Source of the DNA: Hydrotalea sp.
GTDB taxonomy: Bacteria; Bacteroidota; Bacteroidia; Chitinophagales; Chitinophagaceae
Length of the DNA: 64,000 nt
Assembly: GCA_022402565.1 (NCBI GenBank)
Contig: JAKRSC010000005.1
Coordinates: 87,240-151,239, forward strand
Direction: 5' to 3'
Part shown: positions 1 to 8,652 of the stretch, piece by piece
How positions within the stretch are numbered: position 1 is the first letter of the stretch
Layout: each line of letters starts with the position of its first letter
Position numbers and translations under genes: made by a program
Notes under the pieces: generated by a model
The model's database searches: none
What the model was told of the DNA's origin: nothing
What the model saw: only the letters and a program-made list of their open reading frames with translations

Positions 1-1
1 T

Positions 2-151
2 TTTGACTTTCGTGCAGATCAACTAGTAGATACTCAAAAAGATGCTGAAATCTTTAGATGGGTACCCTATCATCAACTTCATCCAAATATCTTTAGCTTG
101 CCTATTGACAAAATTGTTATAGAAAAACTGCTTAATAACTTAACAAAATAG
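2..151 (+). CDS. C-terminal fragment, possible Nudix-type hydrolase
   Basis: An open frame enters from the left edge and ends at TAG 149-151, giving about 49 residues. The tail contains EIFRWVPYHQL followed by a short gap and LPIDKIVIEKLL. A Trp-Val plus a Leu one helix turn later, then a basic Leu-rich helix, is how many Nudix hydrolases end, but the Nudix box itself would lie outside the window. The call is a weak inference from the C-terminus alone; the frame being coding is supported by its length without stops and a stop shortly before an intergenic promoter. Confidence 0.4.
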   Translation, partial: FDFRADQLVDTQKDAEIFRWVPYHQLHPNIFSLPIDKIVIEKLLNNLTK

Positions 152-231
152 GGCAAAAAGCCGTTTTATTGTGTATTTTTTACACATTATTGATAGTTTA
201 TTCACATCTTCAACATTGCTGGGTTACAATC

Positions 232-239
232 TACGTTTG
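232..239 (+). promoter_or_regulatory. Bacteroidota -7 element TACGTTTG
   Basis: TACGTTTG matches the Bacteroidota sigma-A -7 consensus TAnnTTTG and sits 27 nt before the ATG of the E-set protein at 267. No clear TTTG was found at the usual -33 distance. Confidence 0.5.
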
Positions 240-266
240 TAGGAATTAAATGGAAAGCAAGCAATT

Positions 267-557
267 ATGGTACAAAAAACTTATTTCAAGACTAAAGATT
301 ACTGTAAAGTAAAATTCAATGTAGTGTTCGACCAAGCTGAAACTGTTGAAATTCTTGGCTTAAACAGCGATTGGGAAAAGGGCATTATCATGAGTAAGAA
401 AAAAGACGGTACATTCTCATGCGATGTACAACTTCCAAAAAACTCAACACACGAGTTCTTATACCGCGTTAACCAGTCAAATTGGGCTGCCGAGGAAGAA
501 GCCGACGGAAACGTTCCTAATCCTTACGGTGGAAATAATAGTTTATTGGTTCTTTAG
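267..557 (+). CDS. Stand-alone isoamylase N-terminal (E-set/CBM48-like) domain protein
   Basis: The 96-residue product is essentially one immunoglobulin-like early-set domain: KVKFNVVFDQAETVEILGLN..W at the start, a YRV strand near residue 66, and a PNPYGGNNS segment near the C-terminus. In glycogen branching enzymes and isoamylases such domains precede the catalytic barrel; here there is no catalytic domain and no signal peptide, so it is probably a cytoplasmic carbohydrate- or protein-binding module. It is monocistronic, preceded by a TACGTTTG promoter element and followed by a convergent hairpin. Family assignment is from fold-like sequence pattern; ligand unknown. Confidence 0.7.
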   Translation: MVQKTYFKTKDYCKVKFNVVFDQAETVEILGLNSDWEKGIIMSKKKDGTFSCDVQLPKNSTHEFLYRVNQSNWAAEEEADGNVPNPYGGNNSLLVL

Positions 558-562
558 AAAAA

Positions 563-597
563 TTTGGAAGCGACTCTATTAATTGCTCGCTTCCAAA
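563..597 (-). terminator. Hairpin terminator between convergent genes
   Basis: Perfect 11-bp inverted repeat TTTGGAAGCGA / TCGCTTCCAAA with a 13-nt loop. On the minus strand it is followed by a short T run (AAATTTTTC), so it suits the queuosine-transporter transcript, whose last codons it overlaps; it may also stop the plus-strand gene ending at 557. Confidence 0.7.
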
Positions 598-1400
598 CTA
601 TTTTCCTTGTTCATAGCCGCTTTTTTCATTGCCATTGCCGTAGTTGGTCCAAGATAGCGATCAATTAAGTAGTGCATCAGGTATATGACTGGCGTTAATG
701 CAAGTGCAACCACTGCCTTGTAAATATAATTGACTGTGCCTACTGCAAGGAACAGTTTAAACGACCAAATAAAGTCACCTTCCTTTGCTCCTATCCTACT
801 ACCTACATAAAAGGCAATAAAGAGTACCACATAGCTATCAATAAATTGCGAAATAAATGTTGACCCTGTTGCTCTCAGCCAAATCATTTTTTCTCCGGTA
901 GCTTGTTTGATTTTATGAAATGCCATTACATCTATGAGCTGACCAAGTAAAAAAGCTACAAGCGAACCAATGATAATTTTACCTCCTTGTCCAAGTACAC
1001 TTTCATAAGCTACTTCCATATTAGGCACCCCCGTACTTACTTTACTACTAACAAAAAAAGGTGCAGGCTCCAATTCCATAGCACCATAAAACATCAAAAA
1101 AGCATACGCAATTAAACCAGCAGCTAAAAACGATAAAAAGCGAACTCCTTTTTGTCCATAATACTCATTAATCAAGTCAGTCATAATAAAGACAACAGGC
1201 CACAACAACACACCGGCCGTTAAATTCAAGCTTAAAAGCTCCCCAAAAACATTCAATTCAAGAGGAGCAAATCCTAATGTTTTCTCAAGCGAAAAAATCT
1301 TCACTCCAATCACTTCGGCAATGAGTGCATTGGCGACAAAAAAACCACCTAATATGAGGAATAAGCGAGTGGGTTTATCCTGCGTAATCTTTGTAATCAT
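579..1400 (-). CDS. yhhQ: Queuosine precursor transporter, YhhQ (VUT) family
   Basis: This 273-residue inner-membrane protein has about six hydrophobic segments and the family signature TDLINEYYGQKGVRFLSF near residue 75-92, together with FISQFIDSYVV later on, both typical of the vitamin uptake transporter family that imports queuine or preQ0/preQ1 for tRNA modification. Length matches the family. It is the second gene of a two-gene minus-strand operon, overlapping the upstream 93-aa gene by 4 nt (ATGA), and its end overlaps a terminator hairpin. Which queuosine precursor is taken up cannot be told from sequence. Confidence 0.9.
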   Translation of the reverse strand: MITKITQDKPTRLFLILGGFFVANALIAEVIGVKIFSLEKTLGFAPLELNVFGELLSLNLTAGVLLWPVVFIMTDLINEYYGQKGVRFLSFLAAGLIAYAFLMFYGAMELEPAPFFVSSKVSTGVPNMEVAYESVLGQGGKIIIGSLVAFLLGQLIDVMAFHKIKQATGEKMIWLRATGSTFISQFIDSYVVLFIAFYVGSRIGAKEGDFIWSFKLFLAVGTVNYIYKAVVALALTPVIYLMHYLIDRYLGPTTAMAMKKAAMNKENSLEASN

Positions 1401-1678
1401 GTTAAAAAAAAGTAAACAATTTGAAATACAAAAAAGATCAAATTGACAGTTAAAAGATAGGTGGGTATCGCTTCTTCTTGTTTAGTAATTTTTCTCAAAA
1501 TTTGTATTCCCCAAGTAATGATATTGCAAATGGGAGAAACAAAGAAGCCAAGAATAATAATTGTACCGTCGGCCCATTGCTGATGCATTTGCCATCCAAT
1601 ATGCCTGAAAATACAGGCCAGCAAAAACATGAGGTTGCAAATGAAAGCAACCCGATGCATAAATAATAGGCGTACCAT
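1397..1678 (-). CDS. Small membrane protein, unknown function
   Basis: A 93-residue, strongly hydrophobic protein with three likely transmembrane segments (around residues 10-25, 38-60 and 74-92) separated by short polar loops such as IRKITKQEEAIP. I do not recognise a family. It starts with ATG at 1678 (an internal ATG lies six codons in) and its stop overlaps the start of the queuosine-precursor transporter by 4 nt, implying translational coupling. Two other frames over this stretch are also open but lack the membrane-protein pattern and the coupling. Confidence 0.6.
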   Translation of the reverse strand: MVRLLFMHRVAFICNLMFLLACIFRHIGWQMHQQWADGTIIILGFFVSPICNIITWGIQILRKITKQEEAIPTYLLTVNLIFFVFQIVYFFLT

Positions 1679-1730
1679 GAGTTTTATTCGTTGAAAATAC
1701 CATTAATTTGCTAACCTCAAAATCTTTTCG

Positions 1731-4220
1731 ATGAATCAGTTTTCGTGGAAATCATTATTACCGCATGGTATAGCAGTTGGAATTTTTTTGCTTATTTCTG
1801 TTTTGTATTGCAAACCAGCGCTAGATGGCATGGTGCTAACTCAAAGTGATATTGCACATTGGAAAGGAATGGCTAAAGATGCCGAAGATTATAAGGCCAT
1901 TCATGGAAGTTATCCATTATGGACAAAAAGTATGTTTGGTGGTATGCCCGCCTATCAAATTACAGGAGCTAATAGCAACAACCTAATTACCCCCTATTCT
2001 CATAAAATATTATCGCTGTTTCTTCCAGAGCCCATTAGCTTTTTCTTTTTGGCCTGTATTGGATTTTACATCCTAGCTATTAGTTTAGGTGTACGTTCAT
2101 GGATAGGTATTTTAGGGTCTCTTATGTATGCTTATGCAACATACAACCCAATTATTATAGCAGTTGGACACGTAACTAAAATGTATGCAATAGCATATAT
2201 GCCTGCTTTGTTGGCTGGTGTTATTCTGATTCTCAAAAAGCATTATTGGATTGGCACAGCCATGACAGCTTTATTTAGCTCATTGCTCATATCCATGAAC
2301 CACTTGCAAATCACCTATTACTTCTTTTTAATGGCGGTGGTTCTTGGATTGGTCTATTTAATTGAATTCGCTCGCGAAAAAGCCTACACACATTTAGCAA
2401 AATCGGTAGGGCTGGCACTTATTGCAGCACTCGCAGGTATTGCATCGAACGCAGTTGTTTTGTTAACTACTTATGATTACTCTAAAGCAACTATGCGAGG
2501 TGGTTCTATTAGTCATGCAGCACAATCAGATACAAATAAAAATTATGGGAAAGGCGGATTGAGTGTTGATTATGCATTTAGTTGGAGTTATGGAGTTGCT
2601 GAAACATTTACCTTCTTAATTCCAAACTTTTACGGAGGCAGCAGTGATGGAGGACAATTAGGTGAAGGCTCAAAAGTTGTTACTAAATTAACCTCTCTGG
2701 GTGTTCCTGATGATCAGGCTATTCAATTTTCTAAATCCTTACCAACCTATTGGGGTGACCAACCAGGAACTTCTGGTCCGGTTTATTTGGGCGCCCTCAC
2801 TTGTTTATTATTCATTTTTGCAATGGTTTATTTGAAAGGGCCATTAAAATGGTGGGCACTAGCAATCACAATCATTTCTGTAATGATGAGTTGGGGCAAA
2901 AACTTTTCAGCATTCAATGAATTCTTATTCAGCTACTTGCCTTTCTATAATAAATTCAGAGCACCTAGTATGATTTTGGTGATTCCTCAATTGGTATTTC
3001 CAATGATGGGTATTCTGGCATTGAATCAATTTTTGAATGAACCAGATTCAAGAAAAGATGAATTAAAAAAGGTACTTCAAACCACTCTTTATATAGCAGG
3101 CGGATTAATTGCAATGATGTTCGTTGCATACATCAGTATGTCGTTTACCAGCAGCAATGATGAACAACTCAAAAACTATTTATTGCAAGCGTTTGGAAAT
3201 AATAGTGAAGCGGGCACATCTGTTTTCAATGCATTTATTGAAGACAGAAAACAACTCTTTTTGATGGATTTGCTTCGTTCTTCTGCTATTATGTTTGCTG
3301 GCATTGCATTGATCTGGACTTTTATTCATCAAAAATTAGCTGTCAAATGGGCTGCTTATGCTTGGATTGTATTAATCTTAATTGATTTAATGCCAATTGA
3401 TAGAAGATATTTAAATAGCAACAACTTCATTGAGAGTGGCGACTATGATCAAGCTTTTCAATTTGTGCCTTCAGGAATCGATAATATGATTCAACAAGAT
3501 ACCAGCGATTATCGTGTTTTCAATTTATCATCAGGCGATCCTTTCTCTGATGCCATTACTGCGTATCACCATAAATCGGTTGGTGGATACCATCCAGCAA
3601 AACTTTCACTAACTGAAGATTTATTAAACGAACATTTACGTAAAAATCCCCTTACCCTTCCCATCTTACACATGTTGAATACAAAGTATATCATCATGCC
3701 AGGAGACGACAGGAAACCTCGTTTACAAGTGAATCCAGAAGCTTGCGGTCCTGTTTGGTTAGTGAAGGGTATACAGCAAGTGGCTGATGCTAATGCAGCT
3801 TTAAAGCAAATCGGAAATTTCAATCCAACGGATACTGCAATTATAGAATCAACAATTGCAAAAGAAATACCTGCCTTTCAATGGGATAGTACTGCAACCA
3901 TTCAGGTTGTCAAAAACGAAAATGATTATGTTGAATATAGTTTTTCAGGCAATCAAGCTCAGTTTGCTGTATTCAGTGAAGTTTACTACGATAGAGGTTG
4001 GAAAGCTTTTATTGATGGAAAAGAAGCTCCAATTTATCAGGTGAACTATTTACTAAGAGGTATGCATATTCCGGCAGGCAGCAAATCTATCACGTTCAGC
4101 TTTGAACCAACTTCTTATACCACAGGAAGAACACTCACAGGAATTGGTCAGTTCCTTATGCTTGGATTTGTTTTAGCTGGAATTGCTATGGCTTATAGGT
4201 CTAAAAAAGAAGCTGTCTAA
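1731..4220 (+). CDS. YfhO-family multi-pass membrane protein (putative glycosyl transfer)
   Basis: The 829-residue protein has an N-terminal membrane anchor, a first extracytoplasmic loop with SDIAHWKGMAKDAEDY and SYPLWTKSMFGGMPAY, then about ten further membrane spans, a soluble region from roughly residue 580, and a last span at the C-terminus. This is the architecture of Bacteroidota YfhO proteins, GT-C-like membrane proteins implicated in adding sugars to surface polymers using lipid-linked donors. It opens a long operon: the next glycosyltransferase begins 2 nt after its stop. In Firmicutes YfhO glycosylates lipoteichoic acid; the acceptor here is unknown but is probably a surface glycan. 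Confidence 0.85.
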   Translation: MNQFSWKSLLPHGIAVGIFLLISVLYCKPALDGMVLTQSDIAHWKGMAKDAEDYKAIHGSYPLWTKSMFGGMPAYQITGANSNNLITPYSHKILSLFLPEPISFFFLACIGFYILAISLGVRSWIGILGSLMYAYATYNPIIIAVGHVTKMYAIAYMPALLAGVILILKKHYWIGTAMTALFSSLLISMNHLQITYYFFLMAVVLGLVYLIEFAREKAYTHLAKSVGLALIAALAGIASNAVVLLTTYDYSKATMRGGSISHAAQSDTNKNYGKGGLSVDYAFSWSYGVAETFTFLIPNFYGGSSDGGQLGEGSKVVTKLTSLGVPDDQAIQFSKSLPTYWGDQPGTSGPVYLGALTCLLFIFAMVYLKGPLKWWALAITIISVMMSWGKNFSAFNEFLFSYLPFYNKFRAPSMILVIPQLVFPMMGILALNQFLNEPDSRKDELKKVLQTTLYIAGGLIAMMFVAYISMSFTSSNDEQLKNYLLQAFGNNSEAGTSVFNAFIEDRKQLFLMDLLRSSAIMFAGIALIWTFIHQKLAVKWAAYAWIVLILIDLMPIDRRYLNSNNFIESGDYDQAFQFVPSGIDNMIQQDTSDYRVFNLSSGDPFSDAITAYHHKSVGGYHPAKLSLTEDLLNEHLRKNPLTLPILHMLNTKYIIMPGDDRKPRLQVNPEACGPVWLVKGIQQVADANAALKQIGNFNPTDTAIIESTIAKEIPAFQWDSTATIQVVKNENDYVEYSFSGNQAQFAVFSEVYYDRGWKAFIDGKEAPIYQVNYLLRGMHIPAGSKSITFSFEPTSYTTGRTLTGIGQFLMLGFVLAGIAMAYRSKKEAV

Positions 4221-4222
4221 AT

Positions 4223-5314
4223 GTGGCCAGGTTAGCTATTGTAGCATGGTATTCAATTCTGCCTAACAGATATGGTGGACAACAAGCAGTGCACTCAATG
4301 TTGAAGGTTGCAGCTGTTCAACATGAGGTGTATTGTATTGGTACCTCAGTTGATATTAGAGTAAGTAAACCTGACAACTATATTCCAATCTTCGCAGGTA
4401 GTAAACGCGAACTATTTTCCATTAAAACATATCAAAAGCTTAGAAGAGTAATTCTTGATAAAAGAATTGATGTTGTAATTATTGAGCATCCTTACTTAGC
4501 ATGGATGTGTTGGCTTATTCAATTCGTTCATCCAATAAAATGGGGCATACATGCTCATAATATTGAATGGGAAAGATTCAAAAATCAAAGTGCAAAGGGG
4601 TGGAGATTACTCAAATTGTATGAAGGTTGGGCTTTCAAGAAAGTTCATTTTAGCATATGGCTCAATAATCATGAACGAGATTCGGCTGTACAATCATGGA
4701 AGCTGGACTTAAGTAAATGTTTGCACTTACTTCCTCTAATGTCACCAAAACCATTAATAGCATCAGCAAAAGAAATAATATGCAAGACGCATCAAATGAA
4801 CACTACAGATACTGTCGTCTTGTTTTCAGGAACGCTCGATTATTTACCAAATGCAAAAGCGGTTGAATGGATTTATGATTCAATTGCGCCATCACTGGTT
4901 ACAAAAAAAGATGTTCAAATTTTAATTACAGGCCGATTGCAAAAAAATGAATTTCAGTACCTAAAAAAACTACAGCATCCTCAGGTTCACTATATAGGAG
5001 AGGTAGATGATGTGGATGCGTACATGCAAGCAGCTGATGTGTTTATTATACCAATCCTTGATTCAAGTGGAGTTAAACTAAAACTATTGCAAGCACTGTC
5101 AAACCACACTCCAGTTATTGCTTTCAAATCTGCCGCACATGGTGTTCCCTTAACGTATATTGATCAAGCAATTAGAATAATTGAAGACGGAAATACAGCG
5201 GCTTTTATTGCGGCAATTCTAAATGCGCCCCAAAAACCAATAAAAATTGATAGGCAGTTTTGGGAAAAAATGAATCCTGAATATCAGTCAGAACAACTCT
5301 CAGATATCATCTAG
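4223..5314 (+). CDS. GT-B fold glycosyltransferase (GT4-like)
   Basis: The 363-residue product begins with a Rossmann-type strand ARLAIVAWYSILPNRYGG and ends with the donor-binding half: VLFSGTLDYLPNAKAVEW, HYIGEVDDVDAYMQAADVF and IPILDSSGVKLKLLQAL, the usual layout of family 4 glycosyltransferases that use nucleotide-sugars at the cytoplasmic face. The start is GTG at 4223, since the ATG at 4221 is out of frame and quickly terminated; it lies 2 nt after the YfhO stop, so coupling is likely. It is somewhat shorter than many GT4 enzymes but has both domains. Sugar specificity is not predictable. Confidence 0.85.
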   Translation: MARLAIVAWYSILPNRYGGQQAVHSMLKVAAVQHEVYCIGTSVDIRVSKPDNYIPIFAGSKRELFSIKTYQKLRRVILDKRIDVVIIEHPYLAWMCWLIQFVHPIKWGIHAHNIEWERFKNQSAKGWRLLKLYEGWAFKKVHFSIWLNNHERDSAVQSWKLDLSKCLHLLPLMSPKPLIASAKEIICKTHQMNTTDTVVLFSGTLDYLPNAKAVEWIYDSIAPSLVTKKDVQILITGRLQKNEFQYLKKLQHPQVHYIGEVDDVDAYMQAADVFIIPILDSSGVKLKLLQALSNHTPVIAFKSAAHGVPLTYIDQAIRIIEDGNTAAFIAAILNAPQKPIKIDRQFWEKMNPEYQSEQLSDII

Positions 5315-5322
5315 TATCTTTG
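5315..5322 (+). promoter_or_regulatory. Internal promoter -7 element TATCTTTG
   Basis: TATCTTTG fits TAnnTTTG and sits in the short gap after the GT-B gene, only 10 nt before the ATG at 5333. Transcripts from it would have almost no leader. It argues against the in-frame TTG at 5324 as the start of the next gene. Confidence 0.5.
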
Positions 5323-5332
5323 TTTGAACAAC

Positions 5333-6109
5333 ATGCAGATATCCATCGTTACCATATGTTTTGAAAATCTTGAAGAATTACAAGAAACCATTGCATCAAT
5401 TGATATGCAATCGTATTTACCTTATGAACATTGGATCATTGATGGGTCTAAAAACAATTTGATTAAAGATTGGGCATCAAGTCAAAATCACCCCTCCTAT
5501 CGCTTTTTTGTCCACGAACCCGATAAAGGAATATCTGATGCTTTTAACAAGGGCATTTTAAAATGCACTGGTAATCTCATTCATATTCTAAATTCTGGCG
5601 ACACCTACCATAATGCAAACATTTTAGCTTTGATCAATCAAGTGTTTGAAGAAAATCCTCAAATTAATTGGGTGCATGGACAATACCTTCAATATAGAGG
5701 TCAAATGCATGTAGTAAGCGGTACTAAATTTGATTCTAAACAGCTATGGAAAGGTATGCGCATGGTTGCTCATCCAACCATGTTTATTAAAAAGAAACTA
5801 TATGACAAGGTTGGCCTATTTAAGCTGGAGAAAAAAGTTGCCATGGATTATGACTTCTTGGTGCGAATTAGGAATTTCCCTTTTGAATATATAGAGCAAC
5901 CAATCATCAATTTTGCACCAGGTGGTACCAGTAGTATTCAATTTGAAAGGGGCTTACAGGAAGTGAAAGAAAGCTATACACAATATATGGGTATTTCTTT
6001 CAAAATTATTGTTTGGCAGTTGAGGCAAAAACTACTGAATAAGTTCATGTCGACTAGCCTAGGTAAATTATGGTTTCAGTGGAAAAATAAATCAAATCAA
6101 GTAGAATGA
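5333..6109 (+). CDS. GT-A glycosyltransferase, family 2 (WcaA-like)
   Basis: The 258-residue protein starts MQISIVTICFENLEELQETI, the nucleotide-binding strand of family 2 enzymes, followed by EHWIIDGSK, EPDKGISDAFNKGI and the metal-site motif HILNSGDTYHN. ED-type catalytic features appear around MDYDFLVRI near residue 180. I chose ATG 5333 over TTG 5324 because the promoter element ends at 5322 and the ATG gives a standard family start. Its stop overlaps the next start by 4 nt. It probably adds one sugar to the surface glycan made by this operon. Confidence 0.88.
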   Translation: MQISIVTICFENLEELQETIASIDMQSYLPYEHWIIDGSKNNLIKDWASSQNHPSYRFFVHEPDKGISDAFNKGILKCTGNLIHILNSGDTYHNANILALINQVFEENPQINWVHGQYLQYRGQMHVVSGTKFDSKQLWKGMRMVAHPTMFIKKKLYDKVGLFKLEKKVAMDYDFLVRIRNFPFEYIEQPIINFAPGGTSSIQFERGLQEVKESYTQYMGISFKIIVWQLRQKLLNKFMSTSLGKLWFQWKNKSNQVE

Positions 6110-7023
6110 AGCCCATTGAAATCATAGTAATCACATACAATCGTCCCGAAGATACGCTTGAACTCTTGGAGAACTTATGTTCGCTGGAAGATGCAGTAAC
6201 CTATCTTGAGAAAATTATACTTCTCAACAACGCTTCAACATCTGACTATAGTAGAGTGGAAAATTTTATCAAGAATCAATCCTCTATTCCCATTCATTAC
6301 ATTCAATCAAACAAGAACTTAGGCGTAACAGCTGGAAGAAATCATGCACTCCAATTTAGCCAAACCCCAATTATCGTTTTCTTAGATGATGACGCACTAT
6401 TAGAAGACAACAATACTTTAAAAAATATCCTACACGCATTCGAAAAAAAGTCACCCCAAAATCGAGAAACGGGCTTAGTAAGTTTTCGTGTGCTCTACTA
6501 TCCTTCTTTAGTTCCTCAAATCAATGCCCTACCACATAAAAAGGTTGACAAATATTTACACCAAGACTTTTTTGCAACTTATTATTTTGCTGGAGGTGCG
6601 CATGCCATCAAAAGAGATTTACTATTGCAATTAGGTGGCTTACCTGAGGATTTTTTCTATGGAATGGAAGAATATGACATTAGCTACCGTCTGTTAGAAG
6701 CTGGCTATGGAATTGTATATGACGCATCTATTACTATGTTACATAAAGAATCGCCGCTAGGAAGAACCACAAAAAAGGAAAAGTGGCAAATGATGTGGTT
6801 GAATAAATGTCGCGTTGCCTGGAGATACTTACCCAAGAAGTACTTCTATTCTACAGCTATTCTCTGGTCATTTAAATACTTGTCGGCAACCAAAATGGAT
6901 ATCAAAGGCTGGTGGCATAGTTGGATAAAAATTTTATCTATTCCTACAAACGAAAATAGATTTCCAATTTCTACTGATAGTTTGAAATACCTTGAAAAAG
7001 TTGAAGCTCGTTTATGGTATTGA
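6106..7023 (+). CDS. GT-A glycosyltransferase, family 2
   Basis: A 305-residue enzyme with IEIIVITYNRPEDTLELLEN at the N-terminus, NKNLGVTAGRNHAL, and the metal-binding triple Asp in VFLDDDALLEDN. Later, YFAGGAHAIKRDLL and FFYGMEEYDISYRLLEAGY form the acceptor side and the Glu-Glu/Asp pair typical of rhamnosyl- and galactosyltransferase-like GT2 members. It overlaps the preceding gene by 4 nt and is followed after 49 nt by the FkbM methyltransferase. Donor and acceptor cannot be inferred. Confidence 0.88.
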   Translation: MKPIEIIVITYNRPEDTLELLENLCSLEDAVTYLEKIILLNNASTSDYSRVENFIKNQSSIPIHYIQSNKNLGVTAGRNHALQFSQTPIIVFLDDDALLEDNNTLKNILHAFEKKSPQNRETGLVSFRVLYYPSLVPQINALPHKKVDKYLHQDFFATYYFAGGAHAIKRDLLLQLGGLPEDFFYGMEEYDISYRLLEAGYGIVYDASITMLHKESPLGRTTKKEKWQMMWLNKCRVAWRYLPKKYFYSTAILWSFKYLSATKMDIKGWWHSWIKILSIPTNENRFPISTDSLKYLEKVEARLWY

Positions 7024-7072
7024 TTTTTTAGAAAGCTAACAATGCCTTTACTTTACAGCAAAATGATTTGTT

Positions 7073-7837
7073 TTGAGGGCAATTGGAATTTTCTTAGCTA
7101 GACTAATCGCAATTTCTCGGCATTGGGGCTATCCAACTGGTTTAAAAGTTGCATGGAGCATTTTTATCAAGAATAGTGAAAAACTTGAATGGAAATTGCC
7201 CATTTTTAAAAACTCTATTTCACTTAGAAAGGCACAATCAGACCTACCCATATTTGAACAAATATTTGCTGACCTTGAATATAAATTTCCTCACCCTTCT
7301 GCAGAGAAAGTTACTACAATCATAGATGCAGGAGCCAATATTGGTTTTGCTGCGCTCTATATGAGCACTGTGTATCCTAATGCAAAAATCCTTTGTTTGG
7401 AACCTGACCTAAATAATATAGAACTTCTGAGATATAATACAAGAAACTATACAAATATTGAAATTCTGCACGGTGCACTTTGGCACAACAACTCCCCTAT
7501 TGAAATTTCGAACCCAAATGAACTAAGTGCTGGATTTGTAATTACAGAATCAAAAAGTAATACAACTGTTATTCCAGCATATACTCCCAAACAGTTGATT
7601 GAAAAAATGGGGGGGCATGTTAATTTATTCAAAATGGATGTTGAAGGTGCAGAGTTAGAAATTTTTTCAAACACAACTAATTGGCTGAATGATATAGATG
7701 GACTTATCATTGAGCTGCACGATTGGATGCGACCAGGTTGCTCCTATCCTTTTTACAAGGCTATTGCTGATTTTAAATGGATAACGCATATAGCTGGTGA
7801 GAACTTAGTATTGTTGAAACAAAAACAAGTACCATGA
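7073..7837 (+). CDS. FkbM-family SAM-dependent methyltransferase
   Basis: The 254-residue product has motif I in TTIIDAGANIGFAALYM (around residue 83), the acidic motif II in ILCLEPDLNN, and the FkbM hallmark NLFKMDVEGAELEIF near residue 185. Such enzymes O-methylate sugars in surface polysaccharides and lipid-linked glycans. The frame starts with TTG at 7073; the nearby ATG at 7063 is out of frame and no early internal ATG gives a complete N-terminal region. It overlaps the following methyltransferase by 4 nt, so the operon carries two adjacent methyl-transfer genes. Confidence 0.85.
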   Translation: MRAIGIFLARLIAISRHWGYPTGLKVAWSIFIKNSEKLEWKLPIFKNSISLRKAQSDLPIFEQIFADLEYKFPHPSAEKVTTIIDAGANIGFAALYMSTVYPNAKILCLEPDLNNIELLRYNTRNYTNIEILHGALWHNNSPIEISNPNELSAGFVITESKSNTTVIPAYTPKQLIEKMGGHVNLFKMDVEGAELEIFSNTTNWLNDIDGLIIELHDWMRPGCSYPFYKAIADFKWITHIAGENLVLLKQKQVP

Positions 7838-8652
7838 GAAAAGTTGTAGAAACATGGTATAGAAAAATATTTCCCAAGCGAGTACCAAAATACCAAACAT
7901 ATCGACCATTTTTTCTTGAGCGAACAGGATTAGAAATTGGCGGCCCAAGTCCAATATTTCAAAACAGTGGCTTTTTGCCAGTGTACAATTGGTTACAGCA
8001 ATTAGATAATTGTACATTCAGTAATGAAACTGTTTGGGAAGGACGATTAGAAGCAGGTAAATCTTTTCGTTATAGTCCAGGAAAATCTGGTTATCAATTC
8101 TTTTCAGAAGGCAATGACTTACAATTTGCACAAGACAACACCTATGACTGTGTGCTATCAAGCCATAATATAGAACATTATGCCAATCCAATAAAAGCAT
8201 TGCGAGAGTGGAAGCGTGTGGTAAAAAAAGGAGGAATACTTTTATTAGTGGTACCGCATAAAGATAATACGTTCGATCATGCTCGGCCGCTTACAACCAT
8301 TGAACACTTGATTCTTGACGCAGATACAAATATGCAAGAAAACGACACCACACATTTTGAAGAAGTGATTCAATTACATGATTTAAAAAAAGATCCTGCT
8401 GGCATCTCACAGGAAGAATTAAAAGAAAGGACTTTGAATAACATTCAAAACAGATGTGTGCACCATCATGTCTTTAATACACCACTTGTTGTGAAAGCAC
8501 TAGATGAAGCTGGCTGGACAATAAGAAAGATTAACTGGATGAACCCATATCACATAATTGTGCTTGCGCAGAATATAGGTAATAAGCCCAATAATACCAA
8601 TTGGCTGCTCCCGAAAGCATTCAGCGAAAGTCCTTTTCCTTCAGATAAATGA
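7834..8652 (+). CDS. Class I SAM-dependent methyltransferase
   Basis: A 272-residue protein with a shortened SAM-binding loop, GLEIGGPSPIF near residue 31, then TYDCVLSSHNIEHYANPIKA and REWKRVVKKGGILLLVVPHK, the post-I and motif IV region of methyltransferase-11-like enzymes. Basic N-terminal segment, no signal peptide. It begins inside the FkbM gene stop (ATGA) and ends inside the next glycosyltransferase start, so it is part of the glycan operon; a role in glycan methylation or capping is inferred from that context. Confidence 0.8.
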   Translation: MRKVVETWYRKIFPKRVPKYQTYRPFFLERTGLEIGGPSPIFQNSGFLPVYNWLQQLDNCTFSNETVWEGRLEAGKSFRYSPGKSGYQFFSEGNDLQFAQDNTYDCVLSSHNIEHYANPIKALREWKRVVKKGGILLLVVPHKDNTFDHARPLTTIEHLILDADTNMQENDTTHFEEVIQLHDLKKDPAGISQEELKERTLNNIQNRCVHHHVFNTPLVVKALDEAGWTIRKINWMNPYHIIVLAQNIGNKPNNTNWLLPKAFSESPFPSDK